A DNA stretch of 64,000 bases from Chlamydomonas reinhardtii (lineage: Eukaryota > Chlorophyta > Chlorophyceae > Chlamydomonadales > Chlamydomonadaceae): the NCBI RefSeq assembly GCF_000002595.2, contig NC_057009.1, positions 2,939,346-3,003,345 of the forward strand. Reading direction: 5' to 3'. The notes beneath the pieces were generated by a model that saw only the letters and a program-made list of their open reading frames with translations, was not told the origin of the DNA and searched no databases. Positions 16,961-28,300 of this stretch are shown here, piece by piece. The position numbers and the translations under genes were made by a program. Position 1 is the stretch's first letter. Every line of letters starts with the position of its first letter.

Positions 16961-17406
16961 TAAGTAGCTAGCAGACAATGCTATGCTGGGATGTTTGGGC
17001 AGGAGTGGACCGAGATGGCCAGAGTTTGGGTCGGCATAGATGGTTACATGTGCCATCTTGTCAATGAGTTGGGGCTCCGGGTGCTCTAAGGCCAAGGGGG
17101 AACGGGGGGCCCCCGTCGAGCGAGGTGCGAGACAGGTGCCACCGGCACGCTCGCAGTGCTGTGTAAGGCTGCGACCGACCTGCCGCGTCCGACAGAGTAT
17201 GCGGAACATGTAAAATATAAAGCGTGCGCTTGTGTATCCTGCTGGAAGCATTCGTCCAAGCAGCACGCTGTTTCCACACCAAAGTAACCAACGCATGAGG
17301 ATGCGCAGCTCTCTCGCCCTGTGTAGTCATACTGGGTACACACATATTCTCTCATCCACTTCATTAGTCCACTCAGCGTCTTTCCCTCGACGCGAGGGCT
17401 CCCGTA
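16961..17406. promoter_or_regulatory. Compact intergenic region: propeller-gene 3' end and LPMO promoter
   Basis: In this 446-bp gap TGTAA at 17209-17213 (upstream gene) is followed after two bases by TATAAAG at 17216-17222, placed 185 bp before the LPMO start codon. Confidence 0.5.
17209..17213 (+). terminator. TGTAA poly(A) signal of the propeller gene
   Basis: Second of two TGTAA copies after the stop; the other is at 17162-17166. Confidence 0.55.
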
Positions 17407-18506
17407 ATGGCGACCAAACTGGCGACCAACTTGTGCCAAGCGACGGTGCTGGCAGCTTTTGTCGCCCTTCACTGCGCACACCTGGCACAAGGGCATGGCT
17501 ATCTCAAATCTCCCATCAGTAGGAACTACGCGGCGCGTCTGAACAACAGATTCTACTGCGAGCATTGTGGGCAGGGCAATGGAGCGCCTGTGAGTCCCCA
17601 GGCGAATCAGTTAATCGTGTGCGTTAAGATGACATGATAGCTACATAATGCGCAAGGCAGATTGTTGGCCTGCGTCTACCATGACGCACACCCGCCTCTC
17701 TCCTACCTGGCCTACCTCTGCCGCCCGACACATCTTGCACATCGCCCCCCCCCCCGCCCTGCCGCACCTCCCTCCTCCTCTATGCATGCAGCCGGATGTC
17801 TGTGGCAATCCATTTCAGGTAAGTTCCTCTTTGGCACATGCCTTAGGAAGCTCTCCAGGACGCGGGCGCTGGGCGGAAGGAAGGTGGCGAACGCCCTCGG
17901 GGGCACATGCCTTCTCCAATATGCATTTTTAGGTCACCTGCGTTAACTGTGCTGCCTTTCCCCAGCACCCACTTCTGCTGGAAGTGCGGTTGCGAGCCCC
18001 GTGACCGACCCGTCCGACCCATCCGCTTGCCACACCGTGTACCATCCATGTACGACAGGGCAGCACCGGCGTCAACTTCACTGACCCCTATACCTGGTTC
18101 GACGGCTTCAAAGCCACATGGACGCAGGAACAGGTACGCGGGCGGGTGGCAGCGTGGGCTGGGGAGGTTGCGGAGAGCGGACCAGCAGGCGCTCACTCGC
18201 ATTGAACACAGACGGACTCGCACTGTAGTCGCACATTACACTACAAACGCACACGCTGCGGAACCATAGGTGTAGGTGGTGTTGATAAACACCGGTTTTG
18301 GGCGGAGGAGTCGACTAGGCCTTCTTGGCCTTCTTACAAACGTCACACCAGCACGTACTGCGCACATTGATTCCTTGCCGTCTGCATACCCGCGCGCGCG
18401 TGTGCACTGTCTGCGTGCTTACTTCCTTTCCTCTCCAATGCACACACACATACACACGAACGTACATTGCATGCATGTTTTGCGTTTTCCACGAGATCGT
18501 GTACAC

Positions 18507-18547
<41 letters not shown>

Positions 18548-20992
18548 GCCACACACGCAGGAGGTGGACATCACCATCTACCTCTCCACCAACCACGGCG
18601 GCCGCATGGCGATGCGGCTGTGCCCCCGCGACCGTTTCGGCCTCTACCCCACCTGCTTCAACGAACCGGCCAACCAGCTGCGCCGCGTGTCGCCCGACCC
18701 CAAGTACAACGGAAAGGTACCGCCGGCGCTTTACAGAGAGCGAGGGAAGGAGGGAGGGAGACGTGTGGCCCGTTGTGGGTGCGGGCATGCTTGCATGTGT
18801 CCCCTACGTGTCGGTGCCAGGGCGGCGTGTGTGTCACCATGTAGGCGCACGCGCGCGAGTGCATGGGTGTTCCGAATGCAGTGCACCCGGACAGCTGCGA
18901 CCAATCCTGGCATTATTGCGCAACGCTGCCTGCTACTGCTACTGCTGTGATTGCTACTGCAACAGGTCTACTGGTACCTGAAGCCCAGTGATGCGGAGAT
19001 CACCCAGCGCTTCCGCCTGCCGCCCGGCGTCAGCTGCTCCAGCGGCTGCGTGCTGCAGGTGCGGTGCAGGCTGCGTGCTGAGTGCTTATTTTTGCGTTGT
19101 CACGGCTACCGGTTGCGGCACGTTTGTGGCCCTAGCCCCTACTCTTGGCTAGACTAGGACTTGCCCATTCATAACAGCGGTGTACAACACCTTGCATGAA
19201 GGTCAGGCCAGCAGTGCCAGGGACGTGGACGTGGACTAACATGTGTGCGCATGCTCCTCCTGCTGTGCAGTGGTGGTGGGTGGGCTATCAGAACTGCTAC
19301 CTGCCCTGCGCCGCGGCGGCAGACGACGTGGCCGGGGAATGCGGTGTGAGCGTCAACGGCGCCGGCGTGTGCTCGTCCATCACCCAGACTGAGCAGGTGG
19401 GTGCGGTGCTTGCTGAACAGGGGTTCCCCTGTTGCTGGGGAACCCCTGTTGCTGAAGGCAGAGGGGGGGAGCCCTAGCTTATGTCACCTGCATGCTATCC
19501 TTCTAAACGCGCTATGAGCAGTGACGGTGCAATCATTGTGACGTAGTGCCTCAACGCCGGTCATTGGGGGTCATGAATCATGGTGTGAAGCCATTGGCAA
19601 ACACCGCCCGCACACTCAGACGACGCTAGCTCCTCCGTCTGCCCCCCTTCCCCGCCCCACCCCTCATGTCCTGCCCCCGCGTCGTGACCGCAGTTCAACA
19701 ATTGTGCGGATGTCCTCATCCTGCCACCCGGCAGCAACGGAGGCGGCAGCACATCCAGCCCGCCTAAGCCCCCCAGCCCATCGCCACCCAGGCCATCCCC
19801 TCCCAGCCCCGCGCCTGCAGCCGGCACCCCGCCCCGTCCTCCCACCCCGCCTCAGCCGCCGTCTCCCAAGCCACCCGCGCCCGCGCCGCCCTCGCCCAAG
19901 CCGCCTTCACCCGTGCCGCCCAGCCCGCCCCCGCGCCCTCCGACCCCGCCCTCGCCTCCGGGCCCGGTGTGTGCGCCCGTCACTGATTGGAAGTGCACAC
20001 AATGTGGAGTGCTGGCTAACACAGCCGCCGCCGCGCTAGGCACCGGACTGGATACCCCGTGCCGCGAGTGCGCCGGCTCCATGACGGACGCCTGGGCCTG
20101 CCACAACTGCTTTGCCGGCGCCACTGATCGGGTGGGTTGACTTGGCTGCAGTCAACAGGAGTGCGATTGCTTGTGCTTAGGTTGCGGAGCGTGTCCATAT
20201 CACGAGGCTTGGCGGCAGCGGTAACCAGGGCCACAGCAGTTAACGGTCCCGCTATGTGCATGTGTACGGGTTCACTTGTGGTCTTACCTGTCTCGCCCTC
20301 CGTCGCACGCTGCTCCTCTCGCGGACACAGGGTATGGTGCTCGGCTGCCTGTCCTGCGCGCGCTCGGCCGGCAGCAGCGGCGGCTGGTGCTCGCAGGTTT
20401 GCGCCGCGAAGTCACCAGACGGCCCCACGTTCAGCCGCTGCCGCGCCTGCGCCGTCAACAGTGGGACGCCATGGGACTGCAACACCTGCTTCGAGGTGCG
20501 CGGGCTTGGGTGGATGATTATAAGTCTGTGGCATGTATGCTATTATTCAGGAGATCTGAAAGGCAGTGAGCTGCCAACATAAGCGCTCCGATCACCAACG
20601 GATGTTGCCGTGTCAGCGTCTGGCTGGTTTGTCCAGCATGCGTGCAGCTGACGCTTAGGTGCCCGGCCCTCGACTCCCTAGGCTCCACTGGCTCGGTGCC
20701 TCGCCTGTGCCCCTGAACACGATGTCCCTGAATGCTCACATAAATGAATCTGCACAATGTCCCCCACATGCAGAAGTCTGGAGGCAGCGCCGCCAAGAGG
20801 GACGCATGCCTGGACTGTGTCGGCGCACGGCTGGGCGGCTGGGCTTGCGGTGAGTGCACCGCCAAGCCCACCGCCTGCGAGCAGCAGCGATGCATCGACT
20901 GCCTGCGCGCCCAGCCCAACAACAGCTGGGGCTGCTACAGCGCGAGCTATGCCGCCGCGTGTGCTGGCAGCAGCGGCCGCAGGCTGCTGTAG
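17407..20992 (+). CDS. Secreted AA15-like lytic polysaccharide monooxygenase with HRGP linker and cysteine-repeat tail
   Basis: Predicted copper enzyme that oxidatively cleaves polysaccharides outside the cell. Exons: 17407-17589, 17792-17818, 18059-18133, 18561-18716, 18966-19058, 19271-19396, 19694-20131, 20331-20495 and 20774-20992 (493 aa). A signal peptide (1-29, ending AHLAQG) exposes His30 in HGYLKSPISRNY, the first copper-brace ligand. His107 in YLSTNHGGRMAMRLC fits the second, and Phe221 in FNNCADVLI fits the axial aromatic. GCVLQWWWVGYQNC and the PDVCGNPF exon (27 nt) also match AA15 patterns. Residues about 237-315 are a PPSP-rich linker like volvocine hydroxyproline-rich glycoproteins. 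The tail holds about five units of C-x2-C-(7-10)-W-x-C-x2-C, for example CRECAGSMTDAWACHNC. Substrate and tail function are unknown. Exons 7-9 encode the linker and tail. Confidence 0.82.
18509..18544. repeat. (AC)18 microsatellite in an LPMO intron
   Basis: Uninterrupted AC dinucleotides, 36 bp, shortly before the exon 4 acceptor. Confidence 0.95.
19416..19450. repeat. Perfect 14-bp inverted repeat with 7-nt loop in an LPMO intron
   Basis: The arms aacaggggttcccc (19416-19429) and ggggaacccctgtt (19437-19450) are exact reverse complements around tgttgct. It starts about 20 nt after the exon 6 donor. Confidence 0.9.
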
Positions 20993-21924
20993 TGACCGCA
21001 GGAACTTAGCAATGGCAGCAGTAGCAGCAGCGGCACTTGAAATAGAAACGGCGTTGCAGGGTGTACCTGGCTTATTTCCGGGAACTGGATGGATTTCTTT
21101 GACCAAGAGCATTCATATTGCAATCGATAACAGTCATATTCCTGTACATAACACCCATCTTCAGTCCTGTGCATGGCGTGGAACGGCGTGAACGGACGGC
21201 TAGCATCTCTTGGGTGGGGCGTGCGTAAGCAATTGCGTGCCGCCGTGGCGTCTGCAACGACGCCCTTACCTGAATCCGGTTGCAAATGTGGATGGCACTG
21301 TGGGTGGCATTATGTGGCAATACCCTGGAAGACGTACGAGGCTGTGATGGTGAACTCACAAGCAAAGGACCGCAAGTGTGCGGCGTATGAGGCCCGGGAT
21401 GCGCACCGGTGCGGGACGGCCCCTGGCAGGGCCTCCCGGCGTGCTGGCCTTGCAAGACGGTGGAACGCTGATGAAGGTCGGCATGGGCACACGGGGCCAC
21501 AAGGTGGTACAGAGCGTGTTATTCATGTACTCACAAGATTCATGAAGGTTAACTTTGCGGTATTGCGCGTATTCGCAACATGAACAATGCGTGGGCAATG
21601 CGCCAACGCGTTCGGGGCGTAAGCGTTGGCAACGGCGATGATGTCGGTGGCAGGTGCAGAGCTGCCAACCGTTCTTAAGACTGCCGCGAGTTTGTATTCG
21701 TGAGCTTCTAGAATCAATGCAGAGGATAGCTGTCGTGTCGCGGGAACTGAGGTGGTCCCAAACAATTGGTCTTGAGGTCGAACTGGGGGTTGCTGTACGG
21801 GGTTGCTGGCCGGCACACGGCGTGCGGGTTTTGAGAGACATGAAGGGCCGCCCGCCGACCGGCCTGTCTATTTTGTTCACACCATACATATTGAATTTTT
21901 GCGATAAAAATAATCGCTCGTAAT
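20993..21924. other. LPMO 3' region and upstream region of the FtsJ-like gene
   Basis: No coding exon could be supported. No TGTAA was found near the LPMO stop. The last 40 bp before 21925 are AT-rich (gataaaaataatcgctcgtaa) and may be the core promoter or leader of the next gene. Confidence 0.5.
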
Positions 21925-24244
21925 ATGGCTGAAAACACGAGGAGTGACGAAGCGGCGGCCAGCAGAACGCTTCCAGGCTGGCACGCTGTGCTTCAAGTCC
22001 CACACCAGTTACACGTACATCGTCTAACATTACTATTCGGGAACACCAACATCTTCCCTGTCGGTCTTGCGCATTCGGTGAGTTTCATCGTCGCTTGTCG
22101 CTGAACCCTGCCCCTCGCCTCGAAATTCTCGTCGCTTCAATGCGTTGATACTTATATTAATGGTCATACAGGCCGTCGAGGTCGGTCCGGTCAACGGGCA
22201 GGAGGGGCCGTGCCTGCTCCTCCTGACGCACGTCTCGCTAGACCCCCGTGCCTTCAACGAATGGCTCTACCGCGTGGAGCTGGACTGGGTCGTCCAGCGC
22301 GTGTGGTGGCTACCAGCAGCTTACCCAGCGACGCCACTACCAGCAGCAGCAGAAGGCACAGGAGGCGCCGATGGGGCCACCGCCGCAGCGGCGCTGCCCT
22401 ACATAACCTACAGAGGCCCCGAGGCTCTGAAGGAGGCGGTGCGGGCGGCGGTGGCGGCGGCGGCGTTTTGCAGCGGTGGCGGCGCCGCTAGTGATAGTGA
22501 CGGCGGTGACAACGATGGCGTGGGGGTGCGGCTGCAGGTGTACCCACGCACCATGGAGACGCCGATGGCGGTGAGGCGACGGCGTGTTGACTGTGTGACG
22601 CACACCTCCCGTACGGGGACCGGCAGCGCGTCAGGATCACTACTGAAGCAACCCCTCACCTCACACACATACACACACATACACCATAATCTGAATCCTT
22701 AGCAACTCCTTCCGTCGTTGATAACAACTCTTTCAGGAGCTTCTTCGCGGCGTTGTGGCCCTGGAGTTGGACCGGCCCTCGCACGTCTTGTCCGTCATCC
22801 AATGGCCTTCGGAGGCAGTGGCGGCGGCGGCGGCGGCGCTGGCAGCGGCGGAGGCGGATCACTCTCGCCTAGCCAAGTCGCATGACAAGCAACAGAAGCA
22901 CTCGCAGCAGCTGGCGGAGCAGCTTCAAGGAGTTGCGGACACGCTGCGGGCGGCGGGCGCAGTGGGGCTGACGGATGAGGAGGTGGCGGCGGCCGAGGCG
23001 GAGGCAGCGGGGGCCTCGGAAGATGCCAAGAAGGACGGGAAAGCAGGTGGCAAGCCGGGCGGAAGAGGCGCCGCCGGGCGGCCTGGAAAGGGGAATAAAG
23101 GCAACAGCACGGCGGCTGGGGCTGGGGGTGGAGGTGACGGAGGCGGTGGGGGTGACGATGGAGCCGCAACGCTGCCGCTGCCGGTGTTGGATGCGGTTGC
23201 AGCCATTGCCGATCCCACGGAGCGATGGCGGACCGCTACGGCGCGGGCGGCGCTGGAGCGGCGGCGGCTGCAGGAGCGGGAGGTGCGGCGCGCGGCGGTG
23301 GCGGCGCGCTGTGCGGCGGAGCACGCAGAGCGCGCGGCGGACCTGGCAGCGGCGGAGGCGGTTGCGGAGTACTCGTTCGGGCTGGTGCCGGCGGCGGGGC
23401 ACTACAGCTACGGCAACGAGCGGGAAAAGAAGATGCCGGGGCAGCTGTGCCGCGCGGGTGAGCGGAGGGATGCGTGAGGGGGTTCTGGCGTACCGGTGGG
23501 GAGCAGTCTCTACATGTGGCGGGCGGGGCGACACGGGTGTGCACACACCGCCTCACGTCACGACGTCAGCACCATGCCACATCACTCTTCACCCCTTCAC
23601 CGCTACCACCACCTCTGCCGCCCCGCTGCTCCCCCACAGCCGGCAAGCTGCGCGAGGCACTCATCACCGTGTTGGGCAGCGCGCACCTGCCGCCCGGCCT
23701 GGCCGCCGTGGACGTGGGCGCCGCGCCCGGCGGCTGGTCGCAGCAGCTCGCCGCCGCAGGCGCCCGCCTCGTCGTCTCCATTGACCCCGCTGAGCTCGAC
23801 CCCGCTGTCGCAGCCCTGCCCAACCTGGTGCACCTGCAGTGCAAGTGCGACCAGGCGGTCAGCTCGGGCCGCCTGGCGGCGGCGCTCGCCGCCGGCGGCT
23901 GCGCCGCCATTGACTACCTGGTGTGCGACGTCAACGCGCACCCGGGCGACGCCTACGGAATGTTGGAGCCGGTGTTGCCGCTGCTGGGGCCGGGCGGTGT
24001 GCTGATCCTGACGCTCAAGACGTTTGGGCGCGGCAAGCACAAGGACGGCTTCGGGGCGGAGCTGGCGGCAAAGCTGGCCCCGGCGGGGTTCGCGCCGGGG
24101 TCGCTGCTGTGGCTCCTCAACAACACGCCCTGCGAGCGCACCTATGTCGCCTGCAAGCGCGCGGCGGCGGCCGTGGGGGCGGGACCAGGGCCAGGGCCGG
24201 CGGCGGGGGCGGGGACGGAAGGGACGGCTGTTGCGGCGGTGTAA
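21925..24244 (+). CDS. FtsJ/RlmM-like SAM-dependent 2'-O-ribose methyltransferase
   Basis: Predicted RNA 2'-O-methyltransferase. Exons: 21925-22077, 22172-22570, 22737-23457 and 23640-24244 (625 aa, phases consistent). The C-terminal 200 residues form a Rossmann methyltransferase domain with the SAM loop VDVGAAPGGWSQQLAAAGAR (about 448-467). The FtsJ K-D-K-E tetrad can be placed: K427 (AGKLREAL), D521 (YLVCDVNAHPG), K551 (LILTLKTFGRG) and E590 (PCERTYVACKR). The spacing and the WS after GG recall the RlmM/YgdE branch. The N-terminal 420 residues are unrecognised: they start MAENTRSDEAAAS, contain a long Ala/Glu helical stretch (about 200-270) and a Gly/Lys low-complexity insert (about 270-325). 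No clear transit peptide. Target RNA and compartment unknown. TGTAA lies at 24438-24442. Confidence 0.8.
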
Positions 24245-25341
24245 GGACGCGGGCGTGAGGGCGCGGGCGCGAGTTGGCGAACACGGTTACCAGCTGGGCC
24301 CCTGCGTACGGCTGCTGCTGTGGTGTGCGGGTGGCGTCAGGTTGGCAGCTGGCCTCATGGCTGTAGTGTCTCCTTGGCGACACTCGGCAACAAGCAACAA
24401 GCAACAACTGGCTCGGTGGCACACGGCACCACAGTCTTGTAACTATTCTCGCTGTCGTGGCACCGGCTGTTCAGGGGGGCTGATTGCAGGATGTGTCTCT
24501 GGTGCTGCTAGGTGAGTAGCAGGCAGGCATACTGCAGTTGCGTAGTTGTTGCTGGGGCCAGAACTACAGAAGCAGACAGGCAGTCAATGACAGTTGGCGC
24601 ACGAGACAGCACGAGAGGACGTAAGCGGTGTGTTGCCATGCTGTATACATACCGGTATACCAGCTGTTGCGTGCACGACCTCTCGATTTGGCTCTCTTGG
24701 ATCGGGGCCGCAAACATCACGACCAGGTGCCACACAGCGTCAATCTGAACGCCCAAGCATGGACGCGTGTCCCCGTGTTTTAAACCCGCCACTGATCTGA
24801 TTCACCCTACTACTGTACCAGCCTGCTACACTCATGCGGGCACGCAATCCCGCACTCGCTTATACTCGCCGCCTGCAGACATATTCAATAAACCTGCGCA
24901 CCTGCATGGATGCCCACAAGCCGGCCTCGCCAGACTGACGAAACGTATTGGCGTACACACGACACACACAAGGCCAGATCGCCCAACCGTTGCGCTCGCT
25001 CGCTGCAACTCTCTCGGGTCACTCCGCTCCTGTCACTGTTGCCAAAGTGGCCTGGTCACTTCTAACACTACAGTCCTTCCTTAACAGCCCTGCACATGTT
25101 GGGCCGTCCACCTTTCCCCATCCCTTCGCTTCCTCCCGTCCCAACCGATCGCCCCGATGCACACGGCTCAGGTACAAAACTGTTGCCGTTCAAGGTGCCT
25201 GCAAAGCCAACAACTATGCCATACCTCCGCCTGCTCCTCCTCCCACTCCTCCTACCACCACCGCCACCGCCACTACCACCAAGGCCGCTTTGCGTGTTGC
25301 CCACCACCGCTGCAGTGTCTGCCTGCAGCCCAAGCGCCCGG
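24245..25341. other. Convergent 3' region of the FtsJ-like and MFS genes
   Basis: No coding exon supported. Contains TGTAA at 24438-24442 for the left gene; no TTACA for the right gene was noticed. A CT-rich tract with CCA/CCG triplets runs from about 25218 to 25290. Confidence 0.5.
24438..24442 (+). terminator. TGTAA poly(A) signal of the FtsJ-like gene
   Basis: About 195 nt past the stop codon. Confidence 0.65.
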
Positions 25342-28300
25342 CTACCGGATGCGCCAGCGCTTGAGCATGAGCGCGCCGGCCGCGGTCATGGCGGCGGCGA
25401 TGATGAGCAGCGCTGCGGGCGAGGCGATGTCGCCGGTGCCGCGCAGCAGCCCGGTGGCCATGATGGGTGCGGTGCCGCCGAACGCGGCCATGGACAGGTT
25501 GTGGCCGATGGACAGGCCCGTGCACCTGCGGGCGTGGGGACAGCACAAGGGGGAAGGCCCCAAAGGTCGATTGTGAGAACCCATGCCCTGCCTAACACCG
25601 GATGTGGGGGTCTGGAACCGGCTACCAACTGCCCAACTGCCCCACTCCCCGGCGTGCCCCCAGTGCCCCCAGTGTCACCTGTACTCTGATGGGAAGAGCG
25701 CCACAAACGTGGCCGGCAGCGCGCCCGTGAAGGTGGCCATGAGGCACACCAGCGCTGCCTGCGCGAACCAGGCCGCGCCCGCGCTGCCGGTCTTGAACAG
25801 GCACCACAGCGGGTAGGCCACCACCGCCATGGCCACAGCAGGCAACAAGATGACGCGCGTGCGGCCGTACTTGTCGCTGAGCCAGCCGCCCAGCGGGATC
25901 ACGGCGAGGTACAGGAACATGTTGGCGGTGTGGACGGACAGCGCGGCGCGGTGTGACAGGTGCGCGAAGTTCTGGCGGGGGAGGGATGGCGTGTGAGCGT
26001 GGGCGGAGGAAGGGATCAAGGATGAAGGAATGGGATGGAGGGTGGTGTCTCCGGCCACTCGTTCTCCACCCCAGACCGCAGCTGGCACTCCTTCTCCTTT
26101 GTCCTTGACCAGCAAGCCGCCACCAACCACCGCCCACATGAAGCATTGTCCTGCGTGTCCTTCCCTCGTGTCCCCTCAACCAAACCACGACTCATCCCTT
26201 GACCCGTACCTGCATGTACAGCGGCAGGAATATGACCACCAGGTAAAAGCCCAGCGCGTTCATGAAGTCGATGAGCACAACCATGAGGATGCCGCCCGCC
26301 ACACGCCGCAGCGGCCCGCGCCGGCCGCTGCCGTGGTGGTGGTGGTCGTCCTCCTCCTCGCTGACAGGGTCACGCAGGTGCCTGAGGGGCGAGGGACAAC
26401 AGCAACAGGAAAGGGAGGATTGGGGAGATCGGAGGATACATGAGGCCCACAGAAAGTGGGTGAGAGGGTGAGGGCATGACATGGCAGCTGGCTAACCGCA
26501 CGGCGTTGCGCTTCCCCGCACTCTGGGCTCCATATCACAACCCGAGCCTCTGCCTCTCCCTCTCCGCCTCCCTCTCCCTCTTCCCCCGCCCCACCTGCGT
26601 ATGTACACGCCCACCCCGCTGCCCAGTATGGACAGCAGGAAGGGCACCCGCCAGCCCCAGGCCAGCATGGCTGCCTCGCTCAGCGCCAGGGTGAAGGCCA
26701 TGGCCACCAGGCTGCCCACGATCACTCCCACCTGCCGGCGCGCACGGGGGCGGCGGGCAACAGTGGGCAGGTGCAGGTGCAGGGGCAGCAGTTGGCAGGT
26801 CCAGGGGCGGGGGCAGCAGTGAGCAGCAGTGTAGCAATCAGGGTGCGGAAGAGGAGACGTGCGTGCAATAGCCGATGGGCGTCAAAGAGACAACAAAGAG
26901 GGCGCGCGGCAGAGGATGTATGGGATGACACGCGCCCGCCATGGCCCTGATGCAGCCCTGCTTCTCTGCCAGAGGCCGTCTCCACCGAGCCGCCACTCCT
27001 CCTTGCCTGCTACCCCATCCCATGCCCATGCCCATGGCCGCGCCAGTGGCCTCCCTCCTCCCTGCTCCCTCGTCCCTCCAAGCCCTCCTCCCGCCCTCAC
27101 CATGACGCTGGCGAAGGCCCAGCTGCCGTGCAGCCCCCGCGCGTGCGGCGGCGCGTGCTCCACCAGGAACACCATGGTGGCTGTAAACTCGCCGCCCACC
27201 GCGAAGCCCTGGAGCACGCGGATCAGCACCAGTAGCAGCGGGGCGGCCAGGCCCGCCTGAAGGACCGAAGGAGAGCGTGGGGAGGGGTGGCGGCTGCACC
27301 ATGTCACGATAACGACGCTGAAGCTAAGGAGCGGGAGGACGAGGCAGGGACGTGCCGGATGCGGATGAAAGCGGCGGGAAGTCAGAGATCGAAGCCAAAC
27401 AGCCGAGGCTGCAGCACTCACCGTTTGGTAGGTGGGCAAGCAGCCAACCAGCGCCGTGGGTATGCTCATAATTACTGCACATGTGGAACACACACGCACA
27501 TTCAAGTGCACGATGCAGGGACGGCGTTGATGCAGACCAGACCACGCTACACCAGATTACAGCAAGGTAAGGCATTTACCGTATGCAGTATCAGCTTTGC
27601 ATCACACGCATGCTTTGCAGGGCGCATGTGCAGGCCGCTGCGTTCCCTGTACAAACTGCACAAACTTACACGCCCCTGCACCGCCCGGCCCCGCGCTCCG
27701 CCCTGGGCTCCGCCCCCTCCTCCGCTCGCACCTATGCTCAGCATGAGCGCCGTCTTGCGCGAGTAGCGGTCGCTGATGATGCCAAACACCAGCGCGCCCA
27801 GCGGCCGCGTGGCGAAGCCCGCCGCGAACACGCCGTAAAAGGCGATCATCTGTGTTACGTAGTTTGACAATGTTTGAACAATTCGCATTTGCAGAGCAGG
27901 GTAAGCCATAACGGGTCATGAGGCGGGTGTTCGCTGACCGGTGCCGGCTGTAGCCCGCGTGCGCAGAGAATGCCCTTATACCCCGCAACCACCGCAACGC
28001 CGCTCAGAGAGACAGACAGCCGCACCTGCGCGTATACGTTCTCGTGCGGGAAGAACAGTTTGGTGATGACTCCGCCCAGGAAAGTGTAGATGAGGAAGTC
28101 ATACCTGCAGGCGCACACCAGGCGCACATGGCGGTCCCGAGGGTTGTAAGTACAAGGTTGGCGGCAACATGCTACCAGGTAATGAAGCCGAGCACGAAGT
28201 GGGCTGGCACGACGGACTGCCGAGCACGCGCCACGAAAGGCAGTCAGTATGCTGGCATGATGGAACCGGCAGGCACAGCGCATAATACAGCATGTCACGA

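Noticed and set aside
21356-22030. Minus-strand open frame of about 220 codons
   Set aside because: No splice-consistent extension and no recognisable composition or motif; it overlaps the first exon of the FtsJ-like gene.
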